DNA of 64,000 nucleotides from Gemmatimonadota bacterium (GCA_028873695.1 JAPPNU010000071.1:62001-126000); one strand, 5' to 3'; counted from the stretch's first letter, positions 53,361-62,605 are shown. Notes: generated by a model from the sequence alone, not told the origin. Translations and numbers: made by a program.

Positions 53361-56300
53361 ATGAACAGCTCGATGTCCAAACGCAAATCCCCACAATGTC
53401 CATCCTGTGGGGCTCCGATGGCGCTTCGCACCGCGAAGAAGGGCCGAAATCAGGGTCAACGGTTCTGGGGTTGTACAAAGTTTCCCCGGTGCCGGGGGAC
53501 TCGTCGTCTTGAAGACAAATCAGAGCCAGGGCCATCCTCATGCCACGTGCCTGCACCGATACAAGACCTGCTTCCGGTCGAATGGATCGAAGGCGTGCGC
53601 CGTCTGGATTTCATCCCCGAGTACGTATCGGTAGGCGCAGTCCCGGGAATTCTCAAGGATCAGCTCGGACAGGACGCACGTCTGGCGCGGGCCCTCAGTC
53701 AATGCGTCGTACTCTCGTGCCGCAGCCGTGAGCGCGGGGATGTCGACGAGTACGTCCGCTTTGCCGCCGGCCTGATTCTCAAGTTGCTGCGTCGCGGCAA
53801 TACGCCCCCGGCGACATTGGAAGTTGAACGCGAGGCGCTGCGAATTCACGGCTTATTGAATAAGGTGGATGTCGTAGGCGCGGACGATGCGGAAGTTGGA
53901 TGGGTGCCGCGCCCCGGCGAGAGGGTGCATTGCACTGCCGAAGACGTGCTTTCGAGTATAAACGAAAAAGCCCAGTTCATGCTCGACCCTGCTTTCGACT
54001 TTAATTCCGAGTCGGACGATTCGCTCCTACAGAGCCAGTCGGAACGCTGGTTTCTCAATCAGTGGGTGCCCGCGGCGCTCGGGCCCGCAGGCGGTCACTG
54101 GTTTACCCCGCAGGCGCCGCTCGACAGACTGGTTGAGTCGTCGGGCGGATATGGGAACGGCTCCCGTCGCGTAGACTTTCTCTTCTGCCACCCCGGAGCT
54201 TCGCCATTCGCCATAGAGATCGACGGTCCCGAACACGATGACTCGGTTGCGGTGGACGAAGCACGCGATGAAGCATTGCGTTCAATCGGGATTGACGTCC
54301 TGCGCGTCACCAACACGGAAGTGCTCAATGGCCGTGGCGATATGCTCGATAAAATCCGCGTTCGCTGCAAGGAAGCCCTCACGGCATTCGACCGGGTCAA
54401 TGGTCAGGAGCGGGCTGTCGCGTCGCTCGCCGTCGACTGCGCGAATGCGGCCAGGGTCCAATTTGTCGTCGCCCGTGCCATGGAATACGGGTGGCTGACG
54501 CCTGACGGAAGTTGGGAGATTCACATCCGTGGGGCGGGAACGCCCGCGGTGGCGGGTGTGCTGGATGCGCTTCGGTTTCTGGCAGGCATCGACGTCCTCT
54601 ATGGCGGTTGTTCGGTCCCGACTAGTTGCTCCGTTCGCACGGATGACGGATTCAACGCAGCTTGGATTCACGAAGGTGGTGGCCGGTGGGTCAAGGCCGC
54701 CGAAAACGAGACGGACGAAGAACCGCTGCGAATATGCGTCGAAACAGCATACAGTCCGTATCACGGCATTACAAATGAAAGACTGGATTTTGTCGTTCGC
54801 CCCGTTTACGTCCCCGCATCGATCGCGGCGGCACAGTCGTTCGATCTGCGCAGACGGGCCGCGACAGTATCTACCTACGAAGAGGCTCGCAGACCGCTAC
54901 GGATGTTCCTTCGCAACATATTTCGAAAAAAAGAATTCCGCCCGATGCAGGGACAGGCTATCTTAAACACGCTACGACATACCGACAGCGTTGTGCTGCT
55001 CCAGACTGGCGGGGGAAAGAGTATCATCTATCAACTCGCCGGTCTGCTGATGCCCGGCGTGACGCTGGTAGTCGACCCAATAACCGCATTGATAGAAGAC
55101 CAGATTGAGGGATTACGGTCGTACGGAATCGACAGGGCGGCATCGGTTACCAGCTTGCTCGCGGGAAGGGAAGAACGCGAGCGTCTGCTTCGTCGGGTCG
55201 AGCGAGGCGAGTACCTGTTCGTGCTTCACGCGCCGGAACGATTGCAGTCTCCGCAATTTCGGACGGCGCTCCGCGCGCTGGTGGAGAGTACGTTAGTCAA
55301 TTTGGCCGTCATCGACGAAGCGCACTGCGTATCGGAATGGGGCCACGACTTCAGGCCCGCGTACCTTAATCTCGCGAACAATCTGAGAAGGCTCGGGGCA
55401 GATGGCGAATCCAATCCGCCTCCGCTCCTTGCGCTTACAGGAACTGCCTCGCGGGCCGTCCTGCGGGACATGCTTGTCGACCTCGGCATCGACAAAAATC
55501 GCTCGGATTCATTGATCCGTCCGGATTCGTTTGACCGTTCTGAAATCCGCTTTGATATCGTGCGCACCTCGCCGGTCGAAGACCCGTCAGCGGCCTTGCG
55601 CGGCGTACTGAACGCGCTGCCTGGAAGATTCGGATTGCCGAGGACGGAGTTCTATCGGTCGTCGGGAGCCGATACCGCATCAGGTATTGTTTTCGTTCCA
55701 ACGGTTAAGGCCCGTATCTACGGGGTGCAGGATGTGCGAAGTGTGGTGCGGCATGCAACGGGCGCGGACGTCACCATCTATTCAGGCAGCCCACCTTCGT
55801 CTGTGGACGCCGACAAGTGGGACACACGAAAACGTGCAAATGCTGCCGACTTTAAATCCAATCGAGTGCCCGTGCTTGTCGCGACCAAGGCTTTCGGCAT
55901 GGGGATCGACAAATCGAATATCCGATATACTGTGCATTTTGGAATGCCAATGTCGCTTGAGAGCTTCTATCAGGAAGCTGGCCGTGCCGGGCGAGACCAA
56001 AAAACCGCGCGCGCGACAATCGTGTTTTCGGAATATGACCAGAGTCGCTCCTCAGAGTTGATCGATCCCGAACTCGATCTTGAGGCGCTTCGCGAAAAAT
56101 TTGAAGTGATCGATGGAAATTACCGAACTGCGGACGACCTTACCCGGGCATTGTGGTTTCACCTGAGGTCATTCAATGGTGCGGCCCGTGAAGTCGTTGA
56201 TGTGACTGATCTGATGAATGCGCTGGGCGATCTCACGTCCAGACAACGCGTCGAACGACCCTTTGAAGACGGCGATGACCGCATCAGATCGGAGAAGGCA

Positions 56301-57221
56301 ATCTACCGGCTACTGAGACTTGGCGTGATTGACGACTATGAAGTCGAGTTCGGTTCGCGCAGGTTTGTGCTTCACGTAGACGCGTTCGATTTCGATCGAT
56401 GCAAGGACAGTCTGCTTGAATTCGTTCGCGCCGCGCAGCCGGGACGGATCAAGTCGCTCGTTCGTAAGGTCAACAAGATCGACACCGGGCAGCCGCGTGA
56501 TGCGGCGCTTGCGCTTGCTACGATTCTGATCGAGTTTACCTATGACCTTGTCGAACGTTCGCGGCGGGGCATGATCCGCGAGGCCTTGCTCCTTGCCCGG
56601 CAGGCGCGGGACGACGCGGAGATTCGCATCAGGCTGCTCGACTATCTTCAGGAAGGTTTTGGCGCTGAACACATCGAAGGGCTACTTCTGAACGAGGACG
56701 TCGAGTTGGCTGCCTGGTGGGATCTTGTTTCCAAAGTGCAGTCGATCATGGATGCGGGTGAGCTTCGCGGTCTGTGCATTCGTGCGCTTGAGTCATATCC
56801 CGATCATCCTGGGCTTCTAATGGCCCGCGCGCTTTCCGAGGCCATGTGTACGGATCATGATGGAACCGTGAGCTCCAGGGGCATCAGCGCCGCGATACGG
56901 TCCGGCATCGAGAAATACGGGATTGAGCGGACGGATATCGAGGCCTCGATCGACGAGATGTACGACCTGGCTTTGACACGCGCGGTTGATCTCGGCCCGC
57001 CCCTTACCGTCGCTCTGCTCGATTTCGCCGACATGTCGCAGGACTATGTATACGTGGCGGAAAAGGGGATTAAGCGGGCGGTTGAACTCGAAGATCCTCG
57101 CGTCAGTGCGGTAATCGCGACGTGGAACATTCGCAACGTTTTCGATCGGTTGAAGACTGTGTCCGATCGGGTAGTCCGGCAGTACGAGACGCCCGGTCTG
57201 GCGGAGGCATTGGGAGCGTAG
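53361..57221 (+). CDS. RecQ-type helicase with topoisomerase zinc ribbon and nuclease-like domain
   Basis: 1,286 residues. Residues about 10-50 are a topoisomerase-type zinc ribbon (C-P-S-C-G, then G-C-T-K-F-P-R-C). Residues 270-325 (F-L-F-C-H-P-G-A-S-P-F-A-I-E-I-D-G-P-E-H-D) resemble the Vsr/DUF559 nuclease core. From about 520 a RecQ helicase follows: G-G-G-K-S near 550, D-E-A-H-C-V-S-E-W-G-H-D near 650, F-G-M-G-I-D-K-S and Q-E-A-G-R-A-G-R-D near 870. A helical C-terminus completes it. The frame starts at a TTG at 53340; ATG 53361 or 53373 is likely. The architecture suggests an anti-phage or anti-plasmid effector; no named system fits well. Confidence 0.85.
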   Translation: MNSSMSKRKSPQCPSCGAPMALRTAKKGRNQGQRFWGCTKFPRCRGTRRLEDKSEPGPSSCHVPAPIQDLLPVEWIEGVRRLDFIPEYVSVGAVPGILKDQLGQDARLARALSQCVVLSCRSRERGDVDEYVRFAAGLILKLLRRGNTPPATLEVEREALRIHGLLNKVDVVGADDAEVGWVPRPGERVHCTAEDVLSSINEKAQFMLDPAFDFNSESDDSLLQSQSERWFLNQWVPAALGPAGGHWFTPQAPLDRLVESSGGYGNGSRRVDFLFCHPGASPFAIEIDGPEHDDSVAVDEARDEALRSIGIDVLRVTNTEVLNGRGDMLDKIRVRCKEALTAFDRVNGQERAVASLAVDCANAARVQFVVARAMEYGWLTPDGSWEIHIRGAGTPAVAGVLDALRFLAGIDVLYGGCSVPTSCSVRTDDGFNAAWIHEGGGRWVKAAENETDEEPLRICVETAYSPYHGITNERLDFVVRPVYVPASIAAAQSFDLRRRAATVSTYEEARRPLRMFLRNIFRKKEFRPMQGQAILNTLRHTDSVVLLQTGGGKSIIYQLAGLLMPGVTLVVDPITALIEDQIEGLRSYGIDRAASVTSLLAGREERERLLRRVERGEYLFVLHAPERLQSPQFRTALRALVESTLVNLAVIDEAHCVSEWGHDFRPAYLNLANNLRRLGADGESNPPPLLALTGTASRAVLRDMLVDLGIDKNRSDSLIRPDSFDRSEIRFDIVRTSPVEDPSAALRGVLNALPGRFGLPRTEFYRSSGADTASGIVFVPTVKARIYGVQDVRSVVRHATGADVTIYSGSPPSSVDADKWDTRKRANAADFKSNRVPVLVATKAFGMGIDKSNIRYTVHFGMPMSLESFYQEAGRAGRDQKTARATIVFSEYDQSRSSELIDPELDLEALREKFEVIDGNYRTADDLTRALWFHLRSFNGAAREVVDVTDLMNALGDLTSRQRVERPFEDGDDRIRSEKAIYRLLRLGVIDDYEVEFGSRRFVLHVDAFDFDRCKDSLLEFVRAAQPGRIKSLVRKVNKIDTGQPRDAALALATILIEFTYDLVERSRRGMIREALLLARQARDDAEIRIRLLDYLQEGFGAEHIEGLLLNEDVELAAWWDLVSKVQSIMDAGELRGLCIRALESYPDHPGLLMARALSEAMCTDHDGTVSSRGISAAIRSGIEKYGIERTDIEASIDEMYDLALTRAVDLGPPLTVALLDFADMSQDYVYVAEKGIKRAVELEDPRVSAVIATWNIRNVFDRLKTVSDRVVRQYETPGLAEALGA

Positions 57222-57641
57222 ATGGATATATTGGAAGAACTACAGGAACGGCTTGGCGAAACGGAACGACGCGCCGCGGAGGTAGTCCGTCGGCTGGAGC
57301 AATTCGATGAGCTCCAGAAATCACTGGCGAAAGCGGGAACTGGGCTCGGCGAAGCCAATGCCAACATTTTGGACCTCGCGTCCGTGGCAAGGACCGCGAT
57401 TGAATCGCTGAACTGTGTCCTCGTCGAGTTCCGGAGCGCCGTAGAAACGTTACAGGCCACCGACCCGGCATTGATCGGCGAGAAGCTCTTAAAAGTCGAG
57501 CAACAGCTCGATCGTTTAACTAAAAAGCTGGGCGTTGTGGAAGAACTCTCGTCCGAAATCCGTAGCACACGGGTCGAAGTCGAACGGCTTTCACAGAGGT
57601 CAATCTTCGATAGGATCTTCAGACGAAACCGAGAATCCTAA
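57222..57641 (+). CDS. Coiled-coil partner of the helicase
   Basis: 139 residues, nearly all predicted coiled coil (L-Q-E-R-L-G-E-T-E-R-R-A-A-E-V-V-R-R-L-E at the start and K-V-E-Q-Q-L-D-R-L-T-K-K-L later), ending in the basic F-D-R-I-F-R-R-N-R. It begins on the base after the helicase stop codon, so translation is coupled and a complex is likely. No family is recognised. Confidence 0.7.
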   Translation: MDILEELQERLGETERRAAEVVRRLEQFDELQKSLAKAGTGLGEANANILDLASVARTAIESLNCVLVEFRSAVETLQATDPALIGEKLLKVEQQLDRLTKKLGVVEELSSEIRSTRVEVERLSQRSIFDRIFRRNRES

Positions 57642-57800
57642 ACGAGGATCAGGAGGCGTACCCTTCGACTTGGAAAGAGTAATGTCACTGAGCCTCAGTG
57701 ACAACGTGTCGTTACCGACCGGCGTAGGGCCCTACGAAAGGCCTTGCCGACGAAACTTGAGAGAGCCAGTGGCGTTCCCAGCAGGCTGTTGGGTGTGTTA

Positions 57801-57837
57801 AATCCCTTGACAGACAGTTGAAAGTCGGATTCATTAT
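57801..57837 (+). repeat. CCCCTTGACA element, copy 3 (degenerate)
   Basis: TTAAATCCCTTGACA (57798-57812) corresponds to the TTAATGCCCCTTGACA of the other copies, and TCATTATG (57831-57838) corresponds to TTATTATG in copy 2. The AGGGG arm is lost here. It lies in the gap between the helicase pair and the TIR cluster. Confidence 0.45.
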
Positions 57838-57938
57838 GTTTGTACCCGAGTTGTTTCCGGCACGGTGGTCTTCAGGTAGCGCTTGCATGTAGAGATACGT
57901 GACCAACGCCAATCCCAAGAATCCAGGGAGTAAAAGGT

Positions 57939-58355
57939 ATGCCACAACTAAAGACCTACGATCTATTTCTGAGCCATGTATGGCGAAGCGCCGATAACTC
58001 GGAATACTACCGCCTCGCGAATCTTCTCTACGAAGCGCCATACTTCTATTGGCGGAATTATTCAGTTCCCGAGCACGATCCATTGGGAACAAAGACAGAT
58101 CATGAACTACGTCAAGCACTGTATCGGCAAATTGCTCCAATTAACTGCTTTCTTGTGGTTGCTGGCATGTATGTCAATTACAGAAATTGGATCCAGGAAG
58201 AAATCGATATTGCTGAATATTACAGCAAGCCGATTGTTGGCGTTATCCCTTGGGGCCAAGAACGAGTACCTATACAAATACAAAATGCTGCGGATGAAAT
58301 GGTCGGTTGGCAGACTAGCAGCATCGTGGCTGCCATACGGAGATGGTCTATTTAG
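57939..58355 (+). CDS. ThsB-like (DUF1863) TIR-domain protein
   Basis: 138 residues: Y-D-L-F-L-S-H-V-W-R near the start, Y-W-R-N-Y-S-V-P-E-H-D-P-L, then V-V-A-G-M-Y-V-N-Y-R-N-W-I-Q-E-E-I-D-I-A with the likely catalytic Glu, and K-P-I-V-G-V-I-P-W-G-Q-E-R-V-P. This is the TIR subtype of Thoeris ThsB, which makes a cyclic ADP-ribose-type signal from NAD on infection. No ThsA (Sir2/SLOG or macro) partner is present; a 2TM protein follows instead. AGTAAAAGGT precedes the ATG. Confidence 0.85.
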   Translation: MPQLKTYDLFLSHVWRSADNSEYYRLANLLYEAPYFYWRNYSVPEHDPLGTKTDHELRQALYRQIAPINCFLVVAGMYVNYRNWIQEEIDIAEYYSKPIVGVIPWGQERVPIQIQNAADEMVGWQTSSIVAAIRRWSI

Positions 58356-58416
58356 CGTCTTAGCTCAAATATTCAAGAGACCGCAACTTTCTCGCTATTT
58401 GGGAGGTCTATACCAG

Positions 58417-58911
58417 GTGACCACAAAAGCTCTAAACTTGCTACGTCAGAACAGAGACACCTACGGCGCTGAATATGAAAATCATCTCTTTGGTCAATAT
58501 AAACTGTATGTCGAAATGGCCGATCGAGTTAGTGCGCGGCGAATGCTCGCAAATTCATTTTTCGTTGGCGTTCATACAACATTGATTGTCGCTTTTGCAG
58601 TTCTGATTAAAGAGGATGTGGTAAAGCCTGTCTGGCTTATTATCGCGCCTTTTTTCGCCTTAATGCTGTTCTGCTTTGTTTGGGAACGGGTGGTTCATTC
58701 TTACCGGCAACTTAACTCTGGCAAATACAAGGTCGTCCATTTGCTTGAGCAAATGCTTCCTGTTGCTCCATACGATGCGGAATGGATTGCGCTCGGCAGG
58801 GGCAAGGACAAGAAACTATATAGACCACTTACACGCGTGGAGCAGTGGGTGCCAAGGTGTTTTGCCCTCCTCTACATTCTTTTGGCGGGGATATTATACT
58901 TCAAAGGATAG
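58417..58911 (+). CDS. Two-helix membrane protein, putative effector of the TIR module
   Basis: About 164 residues from the GTG at 58417, which has GGGAGGT nine bases upstream; the open frame reaches back through the TIR gene in another phase, which is not coding. The sequence E-N-H-L-F-G-Q-Y-K-L-Y-V-E-M-A-D-R-V-S-A-R-R precedes two membrane helices (T-T-L-I-V-A-F-A-V-L-I and W-L-I-I-A-P-F-F-A-L-M-L-F). A conserved-looking tail follows (S-Y-R-Q-L-N-S-G-K, A-P-Y-D-A-E-W-I-A-L-G-R-G-K-D). The layout resembles SLATT-type 2TM effectors that disrupt membranes in nucleotide-signal defence systems. Confidence 0.7.
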   Translation: MTTKALNLLRQNRDTYGAEYENHLFGQYKLYVEMADRVSARRMLANSFFVGVHTTLIVAFAVLIKEDVVKPVWLIIAPFFALMLFCFVWERVVHSYRQLNSGKYKVVHLLEQMLPVAPYDAEWIALGRGKDKKLYRPLTRVEQWVPRCFALLYILLAGILYFKG

Positions 58912-59000
58912 CGAAATATAATGGCACTCTCGAATATTGTGGAACCGTTGTTTCCACATCCTTTTCATTGGTCAGTGGGTACCGAAGGGATGGTTGAAAC

Positions 59001-59447
59001 ATGAAAGTCTTCATCAGCCATGCATACACAGACCAGCCACTTGTGAGAAAGGTTGCGGCGGCCCTAGAAGGAGTCGGCCTTGAAGTATGGGATGCAACAC
59101 GAGACGTCTCGCCTGGTGATAGTTGGCCTGATAAAGTTGCGCAAGCGTTAAGCGATTCAGATGCTATGGTTGTCGTCCTAACTGCTGACGCGCTACGTTC
59201 AAGCTGGGTACTTAAAGAAATCGAGTTTGCGCTTAGCGAACAAAGTTATCGTGGACGTTTGATTCCAGTCCTTGTACGCGATCCAGAAGCGTTACATAAA
59301 GAAGACATTCCGTGGATTCTTCGACGACTGCGGATGATAAACATGGGTGAATATGACGAGGAAGAAGAAGGCATTAATCAGATCGTAACGACACTTCTAG
59401 AAAATGACATTACAAACCCTCCTTCTACGTCTGCATCAATCAACTGA
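59001..59447 (+). CDS. TIR-domain protein 2
   Basis: 148 residues with the bacterial TIR pattern V-F-I-S-H-A-Y-T-D-Q, V-S-P-G-D-S-W, V-V-V-L-T-A-D-A-L-R-S-S-W-V-L-K-E-I-E-F-A-L (the Glu of K-E-I-E is the expected NADase residue) and I-P-V-L-V. There is no other domain, so it is a stand-alone enzyme or sensor. AAGGGATGG lies upstream. It is separated from the 2TM gene by about 90 bases and ends three bases before TIR 3. Confidence 0.85.
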   Translation: MKVFISHAYTDQPLVRKVAAALEGVGLEVWDATRDVSPGDSWPDKVAQALSDSDAMVVVLTADALRSSWVLKEIEFALSEQSYRGRLIPVLVRDPEALHKEDIPWILRRLRMINMGEYDEEEEGINQIVTTLLENDITNPPSTSASIN

Positions 59448-59450
59448 TCA

Positions 59451-59864
59451 ATGTTGCCAAACGAGATTTTTCTCTCGCATTCCGACCTTGATAGGCATTT
59501 CGTGGAATGTTTAGCCACCGTGACGCGGCGACATGGCCTGCGAGTCTGGTACTGTCGAACCAATATACAAGGAGGGCAACAATGGCATGATGAAGTTGGC
59601 ATGGCACTTAACCGGTGCGACTGGTTTGCAATTGTATTATCGCCTAACGCCGTGAAATCCACTTGGGCAAAGAGAGAGTTGATTTTTTCGCTTCAACAAA
59701 GACGTTATGAAAATAGAATCATCCCACTTTTGTATCAACCCTGCAACTTCGAACAGCTTTCTTGGACGATATCTTCCTTTCAGATGGTTGATTTTACGCA
59801 AACTGTCGAGCAGGGATATCGAGACCTATTCAATATTTGGGGACTAAGGTACGACGATGAGTAG
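59451..59864 (+). CDS. TIR-domain protein 3
   Basis: 137 residues, a different TIR from the previous one: I-F-L-S-H-S-D-L-D-R, N-I-Q-G-G-Q-Q-W, F-A-I-V-L-S-P-N-A-V-K-S-T-W-A-K-R-E-L-I-F-S-L with the catalytic Glu, then I-I-P-L-L. It starts three bases after TIR 2 without a clear ribosome binding site, so translational coupling is likely. Two diverged ThsB-like genes in tandem are a known Thoeris theme, allowing recognition of different phages. Confidence 0.82.
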   Translation: MLPNEIFLSHSDLDRHFVECLATVTRRHGLRVWYCRTNIQGGQQWHDEVGMALNRCDWFAIVLSPNAVKSTWAKRELIFSLQQRRYENRIIPLLYQPCNFEQLSWTISSFQMVDFTQTVEQGYRDLFNIWGLRYDDE

Positions 59865-60083
59865 GAACCTACCATTTGTACTTACATCACGCGAGTCTTC
59901 CGTTTTAGGATCCGCCTGTAGGCGTCGCGCCTTCCAATGGGAATCTGGATTCAAGTCGCTTGCATTGCGGCCATGCACTCTCATCACTGGATGAAGCAGT
60001 AAGGGTACTCATAAAGTCAATTCGACTCTAATTTGCGCACGTTCCTTGTCAATTTCAATGCACAAACGTAACTGGAGTCACCC

Positions 60084-62486
60084 ATGCGCCCCGATATCTT
60101 GACCAACCGTCGCCGGACGTCTGTGCCGGCAAGGGAAACCCCGTTGAGCAGGCGATACAAACGCATACTGGAAAACTGGGTGCCGATTGGCCTCAGCTAT
60201 TTCGAAGACTGGCCGGAGCGGCCCAACTGCGGGCATTTCTTCGGCGGGGCGCATTGGTACGGCAGCGACACGGCCGGGCCGGCGTTCGTCTTCGCCGCAC
60301 TGGCGAACTCGCCCGAATTCGATGAGAAACGGACGGGATGCTCCAAGAAGGAGCTTCGGGAGATTGCGCTCAAGGGGGTCCGCTACCTCTGCTACACGCA
60401 CGACACGGGCCCGGCGGACTGTATCCGGCCCGAGAAGAGCCTCGGCAATCCCAGGACCTGGGGCACGAAATGGGGTGAGCGCGGCCGGGGGTTTTTCCCC
60501 GAGAGCCAGTGCGGAACGAATCTTTCCGACGTCGGCCTGACCGCCCTCCTGCTGGGAGATTTGGTGGACGACGAGACGTGGACCATGATCGCCCGCATGC
60601 ACGAGGACTATGCCGAGCGGTTTGGGGCCATGGCGCCGAAAAGCGGCGTCTACACCAACACGCAAATGGAAGAAAACGGCTGGACGTCGTGCGGTCTGGC
60701 CTCGGTCGAGTGTTTCCTGTGCAACTCACCGCACGTCGATTCCTGGGCCGAATCAGCCCGCCGCTGGATGTTCTCCACAGCCACAACCCAGCAGGATACG
60801 AAGAACCTCGCACCCTTTTCGGACGGTCGCACCGTTCGGGATCTCACCGGCCAGACGTTCACCACGCTTCCGGACTATATGGCCGAAAACCACGGCATGG
60901 TGCATCCCAGCTACACTGCCAGTTCGGTCGTGTTTAGCGGGCGGCTGGGCATCATCTACGGGACGTTCGGCGCGGATTTACCGGACCACGCCCTGTTCAA
61001 CCGGAGGGAGATTTACGACGAGCTCAAACGAACGACGGACCGGACCGGATCGATGCATCCCATCCAGGGCATGGACTGGCCCTATCTTCCGCCCGACCCG
61101 GGCACGCTCACACACGCGACAGCCTCCCTGTTACTGGACGACCCGGATGCGGCGTATTTCGAGCGCCAGGGGCTCGAGACCCTTGAACAACGCGCCGACA
61201 GCGCCGGCGGGCGAATGCACGATCGCCAGATCGCCGAGATCGTCCACGGACCCCAGGACCCGCTGATCATTCGAGAACACAACATCGTCAGTCCCGCCCA
61301 CACCTATTTCTTCCACAGGATCTTCGGGGACGGGCCGGATCCGACACCCGCGTCTCGCGTTGAACGCAACCTGAGGGGCGTCAGGGCCTTTCCCCATTCC
61401 GGTTTCGTCTTCCAGAGACATCGAACCGGTCAGACCTCGCTTTCCTGGCGTAATGACATTATGGCGATGCCGTTGAACAGGGACGGCCTATATACCGTCG
61501 CACCGGCATCGGGTTCGTTTCTGGCCAGCATCGACGTCCAGGACCGTCCCGACAGCCACGACCTGGTCTCGGTTCGCGTGGACGAACGCCAGGAAGGCTT
61601 CGCTGCCGCGATGATCCTGGACCGCGCACAGCGTTCGGTTCGCCAGGAAGTCCTCTTCGCCGGCCTGCCCTCCGGAATCTCCGTCTCCTGCGAACGGCTG
61701 ACGGCCAGAGAGACGATTACCGTTCAGAGCGTCGACCAGGGCTTCCTGCGCATCGTCAATGAGGACTTCAAAGCCTTGAAGGGAAACTGCAACGGGTATC
61801 GTGACGTCCACACGCCGGACGGTTCGGATCGCTTCAGGAGTTACGTCACCAGGGATCCGGACAGCGACGTGGTCACGACCTACGATCATCCGGCATGGCT
61901 CAACGTCGACAGCCGCCTGGGCATCGTCTACACGGGCACCGGGAAAACCGTCTACCACAACCGCCACTTTTACGAGGTCTGGCGCGCCGTTGCGGACGAC
62001 CTTACCCTCAGCCGGGTGGACGAATCGTTCGACGTAAACGCCGGGAAGACCATTTCCGAACTCACGGCGCTCATCGCCCCGGATTGCAGCCATCGAAAAA
62101 CGGCCGGTATCGGCTTTGTGACCATGGAATCGGGACGCTCCGCCATCGGCCTTCTCGCGGACAGTCACCTTGCCCTGGCCAACTTTGGCGCGAAAGCCGG
62201 CGCGTTTACTTTCACGGCGCAACGCTCGGGACTCAACGGGGTCCCAATCTTCGGGGGCGTTACTCGACTTGACGAGGACACCGTAGCCTTCGAGCGAAAC
62301 CTCGGTGCGGGCGAAGCCCGCCTGCAGGAAGCGATTCTGAACGTCGACACGGACGGCGCGCTGGAATTCAACGCGACTGAAACCGGGGCGGTCTGGGCGA
62401 GGAACACGGGTGCCGCATCGGCCCGGGTCACGCACGACGGCGGCGAAACGCAAATTCCGCCCGGGGATATCGCCGTCCTGGAATAG
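60084..62486 (+). CDS. Large conserved protein of unknown function, possibly glycan-active
   Basis: 800 residues and no clear signal peptide. The N-terminal half is helical with aromatic/Gly/Asn segments (N-C-G-H-F-F-G-G-A-H-W-Y-G-S-D and M-E-E-N-G-W-T-S-C-G-L-A), like alpha/alpha-toroid polysaccharide lyases or unsaturated-glucuronyl hydrolases. The C-terminal half is beta-rich (V-S-V-R-V-D-E and H-P-A-W-L-N-V-D-S-R-L-G-I-V-Y-T), like heparinase II/III-type sandwiches. I cannot assign catalytic residues. It returns to GC-rich, chromosome-like composition after the TIR cluster and has no visible operon partner. Confidence 0.6.
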   Translation: MRPDILTNRRRTSVPARETPLSRRYKRILENWVPIGLSYFEDWPERPNCGHFFGGAHWYGSDTAGPAFVFAALANSPEFDEKRTGCSKKELREIALKGVRYLCYTHDTGPADCIRPEKSLGNPRTWGTKWGERGRGFFPESQCGTNLSDVGLTALLLGDLVDDETWTMIARMHEDYAERFGAMAPKSGVYTNTQMEENGWTSCGLASVECFLCNSPHVDSWAESARRWMFSTATTQQDTKNLAPFSDGRTVRDLTGQTFTTLPDYMAENHGMVHPSYTASSVVFSGRLGIIYGTFGADLPDHALFNRREIYDELKRTTDRTGSMHPIQGMDWPYLPPDPGTLTHATASLLLDDPDAAYFERQGLETLEQRADSAGGRMHDRQIAEIVHGPQDPLIIREHNIVSPAHTYFFHRIFGDGPDPTPASRVERNLRGVRAFPHSGFVFQRHRTGQTSLSWRNDIMAMPLNRDGLYTVAPASGSFLASIDVQDRPDSHDLVSVRVDERQEGFAAAMILDRAQRSVRQEVLFAGLPSGISVSCERLTARETITVQSVDQGFLRIVNEDFKALKGNCNGYRDVHTPDGSDRFRSYVTRDPDSDVVTTYDHPAWLNVDSRLGIVYTGTGKTVYHNRHFYEVWRAVADDLTLSRVDESFDVNAGKTISELTALIAPDCSHRKTAGIGFVTMESGRSAIGLLADSHLALANFGAKAGAFTFTAQRSGLNGVPIFGGVTRLDEDTVAFERNLGAGEARLQEAILNVDTDGALEFNATETGAVWARNTGAASARVTHDGGETQIPPGDIAVLE

Positions 62487-62571
62487 ACCGGCGGAGCGAA
62501 GACTCCAGATAACGCCCTGTTTCGGAGGGTTTTATCGCGTCGCCGCGTTGCTGTTTATTTTGGATTGAGGT

Positions 62572-62605
62572 AAAGAGGGCCGAGACGGATGCTCAGGCCC
62601 TCTTT
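62572..62605. terminator. Bidirectional intrinsic terminator
   Basis: AAAGAGGGCC (62572-62581) and GGCCCTCTTT (62596-62605) form a perfect ten-base stem with a 14-base loop, flanked by A-rich and T-rich ends so that it works on both strands. It lies between the convergent 60084 and GWxTD genes. Confidence 0.85.

Noticed and set aside
57939-59864. Canonical Thoeris system
   Set aside because: No Sir2, SLOG or macro-domain ThsA is encoded here.
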